The notes: generated from the sequence alone by a model not told the origin. A stretch of DNA of 64,000 nt from Deltaproteobacteria bacterium (GCA_017992605.1 JAGOOG010000011.1:1-64000); one strand, 5' to 3'; positions 1 to 8,887 are shown, counted from the stretch's first letter. Program-made: numbers and translations.

Positions 1-150
1 CACGATCCTCTCCCAGGCCGGCATACCGGGCAGCACCACCTCGCGCGCGGCGCGGTCGGCATCCACGATGAAGGCACCCAGGTCCTTCATGATGGTCGAG
101 ACCGTCGATTTCCCCGTCGCTATCGAGCCTGTAAGCCCGGCAATGAGCAT
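1..150 (-). CDS. coaE: Dephospho-CoA kinase, N-terminal part (cut by window edge)
   Basis: Phosphorylates dephospho-CoA with ATP, the last step of coenzyme A synthesis, in the cytoplasm. The first 50 residues are visible: [16 protein letters not shown] opens with the family's Walker A loop (GSIATGKS), followed by an FIVDAD stretch that matches the conserved DAD motif of CoaE. The rest lies beyond the left edge. Its ATG (148-150) sits inside the end of pgeF, giving a 31-base overlap in the same direction, so translation of the two is probably coupled. coaBC, which makes the upstream precursor, is also in this window (31379-32593). Confidence 0.85.
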   Translation of the reverse strand, partial: MLIAGLTGSIATGKSTVSTIMKDLGAFIVDADRAAREVVLPGMPAWERIV

Positions 151-836
151 GAGCGTCCCCCTATCACCGAGATGTTCCTGCCCGTGGACTCGCCCTCCCG
201 CCGGAAGGAATAGAACGACCCGCCGTTGCAGCAGGTGCAGGCCTGTACCTGATGGATGCGGTCGGGCTCGATGCCCGCACCGAGCGACTGGTCCCGGGCC
301 ACCCGCTGGAGATCCACAAAGAGGCTGCCCTCGGCGGAACGGTCGGGCACCGTCCGGAGGGCATCGATCACCTCGCGACCGACGGCATAGCAGCACGGAC
401 CGATGGAGGGCCCCGTGCTCACGTGGATCTGCCGGGCACCACATCCCCTCATGAGCTCGACGGCCCTGGGGATGATCTTGAGGGCCAGGCCCCGCCACCC
501 CGCGTGAACGGCGGCGATCACCGGTGAATCGTCGGCCCACATGAGCACCGGGATGCAGTCGGCGGTCCTCACGCACAGGACCACCGACGGATCCAGCGAT
601 ACGGCACCGTCCGCCTCGGGGAACATGCCGTCAGGCACGTCCTCGGCCCTGACGATCCGGTCCCCGTGGACCTGGTTCAGGCAGACGACCCTGGACCCCG
701 GCAGCAGCTCGCCGAGACGCTTCCAGGCGGTCTCGGGCCCCCGGTGGAGTCCTTCGGTCACGTCCCTCGTGCAGAATGTCCCCGGCATACGGAAAGCTAT
801 AACGCACAGCAGCGACGGATGACAAGGAAAAGCCAT
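120..836 (-). CDS. pgeF: Peptidoglycan editing factor / multicopper polyphenol oxidase family (YfiH)
   Basis: 238 residues, typical for the PgeF/YlmD/YfiH family, which in E. coli removes misincorporated amino acids from peptidoglycan precursors; other members act on adenosine. Metal-site motifs are all visible: CLNQVHGD near residue 55, [11 protein letters not shown] near 90, AAVHAGWRG near 110 and [12 protein letters not shown] near 145. I chose the ATG at 834-836 because a strong AGGAGG ribosome site precedes it; the frame is open further upstream but without support. It overlaps coaE by 31 bases. The divergent rpmH promoter lies about 45 bases upstream. Confidence 0.85.
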   Translation of the reverse strand: MAFPCHPSLLCVIAFRMPGTFCTRDVTEGLHRGPETAWKRLGELLPGSRVVCLNQVHGDRIVRAEDVPDGMFPEADGAVSLDPSVVLCVRTADCIPVLMWADDSPVIAAVHAGWRGLALKIIPRAVELMRGCGARQIHVSTGPSIGPCCYAVGREVIDALRTVPDRSAEGSLFVDLQRVARDQSLGAGIEPDRIHQVQACTCCNGGSFYSFRREGESTGRNISVIGGRSCSLPGLQAR

Positions 837-880
837 CGTCCCTCCTGTCGTGAAAACTGCCTGCCGAAGGGTTTTGCCGC

Positions 881-909
881 TTGACAATGGACTACCCCGC
901 ATGTAAATA
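881..909 (+). promoter_or_regulatory. Probable sigma-70 promoter of the rpmH operon
   Basis: A perfect -35 hexamer TTGACA (881-886) is followed after 17 bases by TAAATA (904-909), a weak -10. The implied start near 915 gives a leader of about 30 bases before rpmH. The position, directly ahead of rpmH and inside the gap to the divergent pgeF, supports it; no DnaA box is seen in this gap. Confidence 0.5.
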
Positions 910-945
910 CTTACCGCTCGAAACTACTTGAATTTGAGGTAACTC

Positions 946-1080
946 ATGAAGCGCACATTTCAACCGCACAACACCAGGCGCAAACGCACGCACGGCTTCC
1001 TGGTCCGTATGCGCACCAAAGGCGGAAGGCTGGTCATCAACCGGAGGAGAGCCAAGGGACGGAAACGCCTGTCTGTCTGA
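946..1080 (+). CDS. rpmH: 50S ribosomal protein L34
   Basis: 44 residues beginning [19 protein letters not shown] and ending in a basic [12 protein letters not shown] tail: this is L34 over its whole length, the small very basic protein of the large ribosomal subunit. GAGG lies upstream at a usable distance. Its TGA shares one base with the ATG of rnpA, the usual rpmH-rnpA arrangement. It is the first gene of the rpmH-rnpA-yidD-yidC-jag-mnmE-rsmG block. Confidence 0.97.
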   Translation: MKRTFQPHNTRRKRTHGFLVRMRTKGGRLVINRRRAKGRKRLSV

Positions 1081-1442
1081 TGCCGGATGAGAGATTCTCC
1101 CCAGGGGAGCGACTGCGGAAGCGGATCGATTTCAAACGGGCTGAGAAGACCAAGGTTGCTCGTCTCGTAACCAAACACCTCATCATCGTGGCCGCCCCCA
1201 ACGAGTGCCACCACACCCGGATCGGTATCACGGCGAGCAGAAAGATCGGGGGCGCTGTCAGGCGGAACAGGGTGAAAAGGCTCCTGCGAGAGATCTACAG
1301 GACAAACAAGACGGCGTTTCCAGGGGGCCACGATCTCGTTCTCATAGCAAAGAACGACATGACGGATATCGCCTATCATGACCTCGCCGACGAGATCATA
1401 AAGGCCGTTGGATCACACACATGGGAAAAACAGTCCTCATAG
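1080..1442 (+). CDS. rnpA: Ribonuclease P protein component
   Basis: 120 residues. The protein subunit assists the RNase P RNA in 5' maturation of tRNAs. The diagnostic RNR motif is present ([16 protein letters not shown], about residues 60-75), preceded by the F-x-R core ([15 protein letters not shown]). It starts one base inside the rpmH stop and runs 22 bases into yidD, so the three genes are tightly coupled. The RNase P RNA gene itself is not in the window. Confidence 0.93.
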   Translation: MPDERFSPGERLRKRIDFKRAEKTKVARLVTKHLIIVAAPNECHHTRIGITASRKIGGAVRRNRVKRLLREIYRTNKTAFPGGHDLVLIAKNDMTDIAYHDLADEIIKAVGSHTWEKQSS

Positions 1443-1630
1443 CGCTCATACGCCTCTACCAGAAAGCGCTGTCTCCCCTGTTGCGGCCTGCGTGCAGATT
1501 CCACCCCACATGCTCCGAGTATGCCGTCGAGGCCATCCGCACCTACGGACCGCTGCGCGGTCTGGCGAAGGCGGCATGGAGGATTCTGCGCTGCAATCCG
1601 TATTCCAGGGGCGGGTTCGATCCCGTGTAA
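1421..1630 (+). CDS. yidD: Membrane protein insertion efficiency factor YidD
   Basis: 69 residues: [20 protein letters not shown], then [15 protein letters not shown], and finally [12 protein letters not shown]. These are the signature blocks of YidD (conserved Cys in RFHPTCS and the final C-x-P-x-x-x-G-G-x-D-P-V). It is a small inner-membrane-associated protein thought to help YidC-mediated insertion. It lies between rnpA and yidC as in most bacteria and overlaps rnpA by 22 bases. Confidence 0.93.
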   Translation: MGKTVLIALIRLYQKALSPLLRPACRFHPTCSEYAVEAIRTYGPLRGLAKAAWRILRCNPYSRGGFDPV

Positions 1631-1652
1631 CCATTTCCGGAGAGACACGACA

Positions 1653-3257
1653 ATGGACGAGAAACAGAGAACGATGCTCGCGCTCGGGCTGACCGCGGTC
1701 ATCCTGATTGCATGGTTCGCACTCTTCGACAGGATGAAGGTGGAAGACGAGACGCCCGGGCCTGCCCCCCAGAAGACTCAGAGCGCGCAGAAGCCCGCAC
1801 CCGCTCCGGCGGCACCTCCCCTCGATGCGCCCTCCACCGTCGCCCCTCATGCCCCTGCCGGAGAAAGCCGCGATATCGTGGTCGAAACACCGCTCTACAC
1901 GGCGACCTTCTCCACACGGGGCGGAAGGCTCACCTCCTTCAAGCTCAGGAACTACATGACCACCATGGGCAGGGACGCCAAGCCCGTCGAGATCCTCAAG
2001 ACCCCCATGCCCACCCTGGTGCTCTCCGGAGGCTCCGACGACGCCGAACTCACCTACGAGTCAACCAGGCAGGGCACCGTCACCATCGACAAGACCGGTG
2101 AGGTCATCGCATTCTCTGCCACGGCATCCCCGGGGGTCGTCCTGAAGAAACTCTACACCATTGACCCCCGGTCCTATGTCCTGGGATACCAGACCGTCAT
2201 CGAGAACAGGACCACCGAACCGTTACCGGCATCGGGAGAGATCCTCTTCAACAACCTCTATCCTCTCGACGAGAAGCTCAAGGGGTACGCCTTCCAGGGG
2301 CCCGTCCTCCTGAACGGCAAGCACCTCGAGGAGTTCAAGATAGACAAGGTCAAGAAGGTGGACAGCTACCGGGATTTCACCGGGGAGATCAAGTGGTTCG
2401 GGTACGAGGACAAGTATTTCCTCCATGCCGTCATCAACACGAGTGCACCCGAGTCCACGCTCACCATCAAGAGGGTGGACGACAGGACCGTAGAGCTCCA
2501 TTACGGCCTGCCTCCCGCCACCATCCAGCCCGGCTCGTCGCTCACCAGGGAGAACCTCATCTTCATCGGGCCCAAGGAGATAAAGACGCTCAAGTCCGTG
2601 GGTCACAATCTGATCAAGGCGCTCGATTTCGGCTTTTTCGACATCATCGCAAAGCCGCTGCTCACTTCCATGAACTGGATCTACCGCTACACCATGAGCT
2701 ACGGGTGGGCCATCATCGTGCTGACCATCATCATCAAGCTCCTGCTCTACCCCCTCACGCTCAAGAGCTTCACCTCCATGAAGGAGCTCCAGAAGATCCA
2801 GCCCCTGATGAAAGAGATCCAGCAGCAGTACAAGGACGACAAGCAGAAAATGAACCAGGAGCTCATGCGGCTCTACCAGGAGCACAAGATCAATCCCATG
2901 GGGGGCTGCCTGCCCATGCTCCTGCAGATCCCCATCCTGTTCGCGCTCTACAAGGTCTTCTATCAGGCCATCGAGCTCAGGCATACCCCGTTCCATATCG
3001 TGGGCACCTGGCTGCCCGACCTGTCTGCGGCCGATCCCTACTACATTACCCCCATTCTCATGGGCGCAAGCCAGTTCGTCATGCAGAAGATGACTCCCAC
3101 TGCCGGCGACCCGACCCAGCAGAAGATCATGCTCTTCATGCCGGTGCTCTTTACCTTCCTGTTCCTGAACTTCCCCTCCGGCCTGGTCATCTACTGGCTG
3201 ATAAGCAACATACTCTCGATCATCCAGCAGGCCTACATAAACAGGAAACACACATAG
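1653..3257 (+). CDS. yidC: Membrane protein insertase YidC
   Basis: 534 residues. Inserts proteins into the inner membrane with or without SecYEG. The ATG at 1653 (MDEKQRTMLALGLT) is chosen over an upstream in-frame codon because it places the first transmembrane helix (about residues 7-24) at the N-terminus and has a GGAGAG site. A Pro/Ala-rich linker (about 30-65) precedes the large periplasmic beta domain of the Gram-negative type. The conserved C-terminal helices follow from about residue 340, including the charged hairpin MKELQKIQPLMKEIQQQYKD and the GGCLPMLLQIPILFALY helix. The tail ends in NRKHT. Confidence 0.95.
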   Translation: MDEKQRTMLALGLTAVILIAWFALFDRMKVEDETPGPAPQKTQSAQKPAPAPAAPPLDAPSTVAPHAPAGESRDIVVETPLYTATFSTRGGRLTSFKLRNYMTTMGRDAKPVEILKTPMPTLVLSGGSDDAELTYESTRQGTVTIDKTGEVIAFSATASPGVVLKKLYTIDPRSYVLGYQTVIENRTTEPLPASGEILFNNLYPLDEKLKGYAFQGPVLLNGKHLEEFKIDKVKKVDSYRDFTGEIKWFGYEDKYFLHAVINTSAPESTLTIKRVDDRTVELHYGLPPATIQPGSSLTRENLIFIGPKEIKTLKSVGHNLIKALDFGFFDIIAKPLLTSMNWIYRYTMSYGWAIIVLTIIIKLLLYPLTLKSFTSMKELQKIQPLMKEIQQQYKDDKQKMNQELMRLYQEHKINPMGGCLPMLLQIPILFALYKVFYQAIELRHTPFHIVGTWLPDLSAADPYYITPILMGASQFVMQKMTPTAGDPTQQKIMLFMPVLFTFLFLNFPSGLVIYWLISNILSIIQQAYINRKHT

Positions 3258-3266
3258 GAGAGATCC

Positions 3267-3995
3267 ATGGAAGAGGACTACAGAGAATTCGAAGCCAAGA
3301 GCGTGGATGAAGCCATCATCCTCGCCTTGAAGGCTTTCCATGCGGACTTCGAGGACCTTGACATAAAGGTGGTCTCCGAGGGATCCAAGGGGCTCTTCGG
3401 ACTGGTGGGGTCGAGGACGGCCAAGATCATGGCCCGGCGGAACCAGGCCTCTGGAGGCCACCGGGAAATGCTTCGGCAGGAAGAAGACGTGCAGCCTGCA
3501 CCCGGGAACCCTCTGCCCGAACCGCAGGGCACGGCGGCACCTTCGCGGGAGTCGCTCGAGGAGGCCAGGGGTGTCGTCGGCGAAATCCTGGGGCTCATGG
3601 GCATGCCCTCCGAGGTCAAAGTCAGCGGTGAGGGCTCCCTGGAGATCGTGGGCGACGGTTCGGGCCTCATCATCGGCAAACGCGGCCAGACGCTGGATGC
3701 ACTCCAGTTCGTCGTCAACCGCATCATGAACAAGGCGAGAAAGGAACCTGTCTACATCACCCTGGACACCGAGGGGTACCGCCAGCGTCACGTGAACCAC
3801 CTCAAGGCCATGGCGCTGAAGATGGGGCAGAAGGCAAGGCGGACGGGTCAGTCCGTGTCTCTGGAAAAGATGAATCCCTATGACCGCCGGATCATCCACC
3901 TCGCCCTGAAGGACGAGAGCGGACTGAACACCAGGAGCATCGGCGAGGGGGTGTACAAGAAGGTGGTCATCGTACCGAGGAAGGCATCGCGATAG
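3267..3995 (+). CDS. jag: Jag/KhpB RNA-binding protein
   Basis: 242 residues with the three Jag domains: an N-terminal Jag_N domain (EFEAKSVDEAIILALKAF, to about residue 52), a variable linker rich in Pro/Glu, a KH domain (IIGKRGQTLDALQFVVNR, near 140) and an R3H domain (MNPYDRRIIHLALKD near 205). KhpB binds RNA broadly and is linked to cell elongation and division. The AGGAGAG site gives the start at 3267. Its UAG stop (3993-3995) overlaps the proposed AUA start of mnmE (3992-3994) in an ATAG quartet, the same geometry as an ATGA coupling. Confidence 0.92.
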   Translation: MEEDYREFEAKSVDEAIILALKAFHADFEDLDIKVVSEGSKGLFGLVGSRTAKIMARRNQASGGHREMLRQEEDVQPAPGNPLPEPQGTAAPSRESLEEARGVVGEILGLMGMPSEVKVSGEGSLEIVGDGSGLIIGKRGQTLDALQFVVNRIMNKARKEPVYITLDTEGYRQRHVNHLKAMALKMGQKARRTGQSVSLEKMNPYDRRIIHLALKDESGLNTRSIGEGVYKKVVIVPRKASR

Positions 3996-5308
3996 TCGAA
4001 GATACCATCTATGCCGAATCGACCCCGCGGGGAAAGGGCGGTATCAGCATCATCCGCATCAGCGGACCGCACACCCTCGACATCATCGCCCGCATAAGCT
4101 CGAGATCGTCTTTTGAACCCCGACGGCAGCACCTTGCCGTGATCAGGGAACCCCGGGGCGGTGTCGTGGATCAGGCCATGATCGTGTTCCATCCCGGCCC
4201 GGGCTCATACACGGGCGAGGACCTCGCGGAGATAGGCTGCCACGGCAACCCCCTCGTCGTGGACCGCATACTGGGTCTCCTTTCCTCGACAGGCCTTTGC
4301 AGGCCGGCCCAGAAAGGGGAGTTCACCAGACGGGCCTTCCTCCATGGAAAGATGGACCTCATGCAGGCCGAAGCGGTGGCCGCGCTCATCGACGCCACGA
4401 GCGCCGCAGGTTGTGAAATGGCGCGATCTCTCCTGCAGGGAGGTCTCTCGGGACACGTGAGGTCCCTGCAGGATGCCATAACCGGCATCATTGCCGACAT
4501 CGAGGCATCGTTCATCACCGAAGACGAGAGCCTGGAGCCGGCCGGGGTGACGGGCAGGATCCTGCCCCTGTGCACGGCCGTCCACGGCCTCCTGGGAGAT
4601 GCGCGGGCACGTGCAAGGATCTACGAGGGAATCGTCACCACCATTGCCGGCCTGCCCAACGCGGGAAAGTCGTCGCTGTTCAACGCCATCCTCGGGTACG
4701 ACCGGGCCATTGTACACCACGAGGAGGGTACCACGCGGGACGTGCTCAGGGAGCACCTGCGCCTCGACGGTGTCGATTTCATATTCCACGACACCGCCGG
4801 TATCCGCCAGAGCGCCTCGGGCCCCGAGCAGCTCGGGGTCGAAAAGACCCTGCACGCCCTGCGATCCTCGGACCTCCTCCTCTATGTCGTGGATGCCAGG
4901 CAGGGCATGCAACCCCACGAGCACAGGTGGCTGGACCTCGCAGGGAAGACCATCGTGGTGATGAACAAGATCGATCTTGTGGCAGGCGGTGCAGCACCAG
5001 ACACCGATCACACCACGGTGCCCGTCTCGGCGAAGCACGGAACCGGTATCAGCGACCTGATGTCGGCCATGACCCGGGCCTTTCCCCACGACGACACCCC
5101 GGTGTTCATGGAAAGGCACGCATCGCTGCTCGAAAAGACAGGTGGGAGCCTCGACTCGTGCAGGAAGGCCATTGAAGAGGGCCTCACCCTGGACGCCATC
5201 GCCATTGATCTGAGGCAGGCGGCAGGGTATCTTTCCCGGATGACCGGGGAATCCGCCGAGGAAGACATCCTCGAGAAGGTCTTCTCCCGCTTCTGTATAG
5301 GAAAATGA
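3992..5308 (+). CDS. mnmE: tRNA modification GTPase MnmE (apparent AUA start)
   Basis: 438 residues from 3992. With MnmG it modifies U34 of tRNAs to cmnm5U. The family N-terminus is unmistakable just after 3992 (VEDTIYAESTPRGKGGISI, then IRISGP), yet the frame has no ATG, GTG or TTG before GTG 4139, which would delete about 49 conserved residues. An AUA codon at 3992-3994 sits seven bases behind GAGGAAGG, so I use it as the start. The G domain shows GLPNAGKSSLFNAI, TTRD, DTAGIR and NKID; the C-terminus ends in the catalytic FCIGK. It overlaps rsmG by four bases. Confidence 0.85.
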   Translation: MVEDTIYAESTPRGKGGISIIRISGPHTLDIIARISSRSSFEPRRQHLAVIREPRGGVVDQAMIVFHPGPGSYTGEDLAEIGCHGNPLVVDRILGLLSSTGLCRPAQKGEFTRRAFLHGKMDLMQAEAVAALIDATSAAGCEMARSLLQGGLSGHVRSLQDAITGIIADIEASFITEDESLEPAGVTGRILPLCTAVHGLLGDARARARIYEGIVTTIAGLPNAGKSSLFNAILGYDRAIVHHEEGTTRDVLREHLRLDGVDFIFHDTAGIRQSASGPEQLGVEKTLHALRSSDLLLYVVDARQGMQPHEHRWLDLAGKTIVVMNKIDLVAGGAAPDTDHTTVPVSAKHGTGISDLMSAMTRAFPHDDTPVFMERHASLLEKTGGSLDSCRKAIEEGLTLDAIAIDLRQAAGYLSRMTGESAEEDILEKVFSRFCIGK

Positions 5309-5847
5309 TGGACGAGACCATCGCACTGTGGATCAGGGAGCTGAGACGGTTCAACCCCCGCCTCCACCTCATGGGGCCGGCCATGCTCGAGGGCATCGAG
5401 GGGGAGCTGCAGGCCATGCTTCCCCTGCTCGGCTCCATCCGGGAACCGGAGATCGCGGATCTCGGTTCAGGCTCCGGGCTGCCGGCCATACCGTACAAGG
5501 CCCTCCACCCCCAGGCAAAGGTCTTCCTCATAGAACGGAGCGTCAGGAAGTGCACCTTTCTCAGACATGCCGTTGAAACCCTCGGCCTGTCAGGCGTGGA
5601 GATCATTTCCCAGGACCCCTTGTACGCCGACCACCCCGGCTTCGGCGCGGTGCTTGCCCGGTCGTTCTCGCCGATATCGACCCTGGAAAAGGTATGCACG
5701 AGGATACTGCGGAACGAAGGCAGGCTCTACTACCTGTTCACCGGAAAGCCTCCCGCCCTCGGCGCGGGTTTTCGCCTCGACGGGACGACGTCGAACGACG
5801 TTCAGGCTCACCGTGTGAGCCTCGCGGTCTTCACTCGCCTTCCCTGA
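5305..5847 (+). CDS. rsmG: 16S rRNA (guanine-N7) methyltransferase RsmG
   Basis: 180 residues, somewhat shorter than the usual 200 or so. Methylates G527 of 16S rRNA using S-adenosylmethionine. The SAM-binding core is clear: EIADLGSGSGLPAIPYKALH (about residues 49-68), followed by the acidic loop FLIERSVRKCTFLRHA. It starts in an ATGATGG overlap with the mnmE stop; the second ATG (5308) is an alternative. The 3' end overlaps the convergent hsp20 gene by 17 bases, and the C-terminus is shortened relative to relatives. parA/parB, which often follow rsmG, are not here. Confidence 0.9.
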   Translation: MMDETIALWIRELRRFNPRLHLMGPAMLEGIEGELQAMLPLLGSIREPEIADLGSGSGLPAIPYKALHPQAKVFLIERSVRKCTFLRHAVETLGLSGVEIISQDPLYADHPGFGAVLARSFSPISTLEKVCTRILRNEGRLYYLFTGKPPALGAGFRLDGTTSNDVQAHRVSLAVFTRLP

Positions 5848-6277
5848 TGATGGGGACCTTCCTCGACCCCCCCACGGCCGTCTTGGGGAGGACCACCTCC
5901 AGAACCCCTGCATGGTAATTCGCCTCGATACCTTCGAGATCGAGGTCCGCGGTCAGATTGAATGACCGCCTGAAGAACCCGTACTGCCGTTCGACCACAT
6001 GAAAATTCTCGGCGGCACCCTCGTGCTCGAAGGGCTTCCTGCCGCTGATGGTAAGGACACCGTCCGTGATGTCCAAGGCGATATCGTCGCGCCTGACGCC
6101 CGGGAGCTCGATCTTCATGGTGAGGGATGCATCGTCCTCGAAGATGTCGACATACGGCACGAACTGGCCGGGATTCCTGGACAGGCCGCTGTCCCGGAGG
6201 CTCTCCTCGAATACCCTGTTCATCCGGTCCTGAAGCAGCAGCAGATCCCCTTCGGGTGACCTTTTACGGATCGCCAT
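5831..6277 (-). CDS. Small heat-shock protein, Hsp20/alpha-crystallin family
   Basis: 148 residues. An ATP-independent chaperone that holds unfolding proteins. The alpha-crystallin domain runs from about residue 40 (FVPYVDIFEDDASLTMKIE) to the signature GVLEVVLPK near 128, with the family's ELPGVRRDDI and FFRRSFNL segments between; a short C-terminal tail carries the IxI-type VPII anchor. It lies only 19 bases downstream of the heat-shock sigma factor gene on the same strand, so both are likely one transcript. It overlaps the end of rsmG by 17 bases. Confidence 0.92.
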   Translation of the reverse strand: MAIRKRSPEGDLLLLQDRMNRVFEESLRDSGLSRNPGQFVPYVDIFEDDASLTMKIELPGVRRDDIALDITDGVLTISGRKPFEHEGAAENFHVVERQYGFFRRSFNLTADLDLEGIEANYHAGVLEVVLPKTAVGGSRKVPIIREGE

Positions 6278-6296
6278 GGCCCTTTGCCCGGAGCCC

Positions 6297-7154
6297 CTAC
6301 GGCAGCATGAGGTCGAGGTGGCCTGCCAGGGCCTTCCTGAGCTTGACCTTCACGTTGTTCTCGATCTGCCGCACCCGCTCCTTGGATATGGCATACTGCC
6401 TCCCAAGATCTTCCAGGGTGAGAGGGTTTTCGGCCATGAGCCGGTGCTGCGCGATGTCGCGTTCCCTGGGCGTGAGTCTTTCCAGGGCGGATTCGATCTG
6501 CTTCTTGACAAAGGAAGACCGCTGCGACTCCATCACCCTGTCTTCAGGGGTCATCCTCGTGTCTGCCAGGAAGTCGAGGAAACTGGTATCGCTTCCGTCG
6601 GTCATGGGGCTGTCCAGGGACTGATCCCTGTTGGTGAGTCTCGAGATGATCTCCTCGATCTGCTGAGGATCGGCATCGAGCCGCGCAGAGAGTGCGTGGG
6701 ACTGCTCGGTGATATGTTCGTCCATGACATCCGCTTCTGCGGACAGCCGGTTGAGCCCGTAGAAGAGTCTCTTCTGGAGTTTCGTCGTACCCAGCTTGAC
6801 CTGGGAGAAGAACCTGAGGATGTGGTCGTGGATCATGGCCTTGATCCACCACACCGCATAGGTCATGAGCCGGTAACCCTTGTGCGGATCGAACCTCTTC
6901 ACGGCAATCATGAGGCCTATGGTCCCTTCCTGTACGATATCCTCCAGGGGCAGCCCGTATCCTGCGTAGTCCATAGCGATACGGACGACGTTCCGAAGAT
7001 TTGCAGTGATGAGCCTGTGGGCCGCGTCAACATCTCCATCTTCCCTCAGGCGCACCGCGAGGTCGAACTCCTCCTCCTTGGTGAGGCCGGGAACCTGATC
7101 GAATTTCGCGACGAGATCTGCTACGGCACTGTTATGTAGAACTGGAAGTTGCAT
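6297..7154 (-). CDS. rpoH: RNA polymerase sigma-32 (heat-shock) factor RpoH
   Basis: 285 residues. Directs RNA polymerase to heat-shock promoters. Region 2 (GLPLEDIVQEGTIGLMIAVK, then YAVWWIKAMIHDHIL, about residues 70-120) is followed by an RpoH-box-like KLQKRLFYGLNRLSAE segment and region 4 with LTPRERDIAQHR and the HTH ISKERVRQIEN at the C-terminus. The ATG at 7152-7154 has an AAGGAGAAGG site; an in-frame TTG two codons earlier is less likely. The RpoH box distinguishes it from RpoD/RpoS. It is followed closely by hsp20, so the regulator and a probable target share a transcript. Confidence 0.88.
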   Translation of the reverse strand: MQLPVLHNSAVADLVAKFDQVPGLTKEEEFDLAVRLREDGDVDAAHRLITANLRNVVRIAMDYAGYGLPLEDIVQEGTIGLMIAVKRFDPHKGYRLMTYAVWWIKAMIHDHILRFFSQVKLGTTKLQKRLFYGLNRLSAEADVMDEHITEQSHALSARLDADPQQIEEIISRLTNRDQSLDSPMTDGSDTSFLDFLADTRMTPEDRVMESQRSSFVKKQIESALERLTPRERDIAQHRLMAENPLTLEDLGRQYAISKERVRQIENNVKVKLRKALAGHLDLMLP

Positions 7155-7300
7155 CGTCAACCTTCTCCTTTATCGTCTGGGCTTCTTGAAAATCCAGTAA
7201 AAACCTATCGGTACCAACAATCCGTTATTTTAGATGAAAAAAAGGGTTGAAGGTTTCATCATATCCGGGTAAAAGAACGACTCATTCGGGGATGGATGTG

Positions 7301-8743
7301 ATGATATCGATTAGGGCGATCGCGTTGTGCACCCTTGCACTGGTCTTACTGGGATGCTCGCACACGCTCCACTACAACTATCCGCCGCCACATCCGCCAG
7401 GTGAGGTCCTGGACCTGAGCTCCGTCCAGGAACCGAAGACATTGCCGGAGCAGCCCGCCGTTGAAGCAACCCCGTCCCAGAAACAGGAAAAACCCCGAGA
7501 ACCCCAGCAGGATGTATCCCACACCGAGCAGACTGCCCCGGACGATGCCGTTCCACGCGCATCCGTGCAGCAGGATCCTCCAGGAACCCGGGGCCCGGAC
7601 GGCATCCCGCTCAGCGAGCTCAGGCCCCGGGTGAAATACTGGGTCGAGCGCCTCTCGGGGAGGGAGAAAAGAACCTTCCAGAGTCAGCTGGCAAGGCTCG
7701 ACAAGATACGGCCCGCGATCGAAGAGATCCTCGTCCGGCACGAATTGCCCGCAGACCTCTCCTACCTGTGTCTCGTGGAAAGCGGTGCGAATCCCCATGC
7801 GGTCTCCTGTTCGGGGGCCGCGGGCTACTGGCAGTTCATACCGGACACCGCGAGGAGATACGGCCTGCAGATCAACAAGTATGTCGACGAACGCAAGAAC
7901 CTCGAGAAATCGACGTACGCGGCGGCGCAGTATCTGAAAAACCTCTATGCCATCTTCGGCGACTGGTATCTCGCCCTTGCCGCCTACAATGCCGGCGAGG
8001 GCACCGTGACGAGGCTCATGAAGAGTCATGGCATCGACAGCTTCTGGGACATCGATCGCTCGATGCCCATCAAGACCGAGACCATCGAATACGTGCCGAA
8101 ATACATGGCCACCCTCATCATCGCAAAGAACCGTGAGGCCTTCGGGCTGCCGTCGTCGGGGAATCCTCCCTTCGGGGTCCCGAGGACCATCGATGCCGGG
8201 GGGTATCTCGACGACATCGTACGGGCCGACGACAGCGCCCCATCGATCCGACACACCATCCGCAAGGGCGACACCCTTTACTCGCTGGCGAGAAGACATT
8301 CCACCACCGTGCAGGCCATCGCCAGGGCGAACCGCATGTCGGAACGCGACGGCCTGCGTACGGGCAAGACCATCGTGATCCCTGCGGGTAAGGGTGGCAA
8401 GGCGAAGGGACTTGACCAGCAGGAGGAGGTCCACAGGGTGGTCAAGGGCGAGACCGTCAGGAGCATCTCGAGGAAGTACGGGGTCTCCGTAGCAGAGATC
8501 GTCCAGGCGAACAACATCAAGAACCCCCGCACCATCCAGCCCAGCACGGTCCTCGTGATCCCCCGGTCCCAGGGGGGAGCATCGAAGGTCAGCGCCACGA
8601 AATACACCGTGAAGAAGGGCGACACCCTCTGGGCGATATCCCGGCAGCACGATGTCTCTTCGGCAGAGCTCATGAAATGGAACAAGATCACCTCCACGGC
8701 GCAGATCAAACCGGGCGACGAGCTGACCATCTACCAGCGGTGA
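7301..8743 (+). CDS. mltD: Membrane-bound lytic murein transglycosylase, MltD-like lipoprotein with three LysM domains
   Basis: 480 residues. Cleaves the MurNAc-GlcNAc bond of peptidoglycan with 1,6-anhydro ring formation. The ATG at 7301 has GGGGA eight bases upstream; ATG 7292 is an alternative. A lipoprotein signal ends in VLLGC (Cys19). After a Pro/Gln-rich linker comes the SLT domain with the catalytic Glu in CLVESGANPHAVS, GAAGYWQFIPDTA and LAAYNAGEG. Three LysM peptidoglycan-binding repeats follow: HTIRKGDTLYSLARRH, HRVVKGETVRSISRKYG and YTVKKGDTLWAISRQH. The architecture matches MltD. It diverges from rpoH across about 145 bases. Confidence 0.9.
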   Translation: MISIRAIALCTLALVLLGCSHTLHYNYPPPHPPGEVLDLSSVQEPKTLPEQPAVEATPSQKQEKPREPQQDVSHTEQTAPDDAVPRASVQQDPPGTRGPDGIPLSELRPRVKYWVERLSGREKRTFQSQLARLDKIRPAIEEILVRHELPADLSYLCLVESGANPHAVSCSGAAGYWQFIPDTARRYGLQINKYVDERKNLEKSTYAAAQYLKNLYAIFGDWYLALAAYNAGEGTVTRLMKSHGIDSFWDIDRSMPIKTETIEYVPKYMATLIIAKNREAFGLPSSGNPPFGVPRTIDAGGYLDDIVRADDSAPSIRHTIRKGDTLYSLARRHSTTVQAIARANRMSERDGLRTGKTIVIPAGKGGKAKGLDQQEEVHRVVKGETVRSISRKYGVSVAEIVQANNIKNPRTIQPSTVLVIPRSQGGASKVSATKYTVKKGDTLWAISRQHDVSSAELMKWNKITSTAQIKPGDELTIYQR

Positions 8744-8805
8744 CACCCAATCCAGGCGAAATATCCTGCATTATCGAGTTGTTCACTATATTCCCACGCG
8801 ACAGA

Positions 8806-8834
8806 TTGAAAGCATGCATGGTCGTGTTTATTAT
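8806..8834 (+). promoter_or_regulatory. Probable sigma-70 promoter of the propeller protein gene
   Basis: TTGAAA (8806-8811), a spacer of exactly 17 bases and TATTAT (8829-8834) match the sigma-70 consensus at five of six positions in each hexamer. It lies in the only gap of the region, 54 bases ahead of the gene at 8888, which has its own AAGGAGG ribosome site, so the gene appears to be an independent transcription unit. Confidence 0.6.
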
Positions 8835-8887
8835 TGGACTGAAAGCCATACGTCTGTGTTCACCCGTCGACAGGGAAAGGAGGTCCC

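Noticed and set aside
837-945. Replication origin next to rpmH
   Set aside because: No DnaA boxes, AT-rich unwinding element or dnaA gene is visible; only a promoter.
4139-5308. mnmE starting at GTG 4139
   Set aside because: This would remove the conserved TPRGKGGISIIRISGP N-terminus, which is encoded in frame upstream from 3995.
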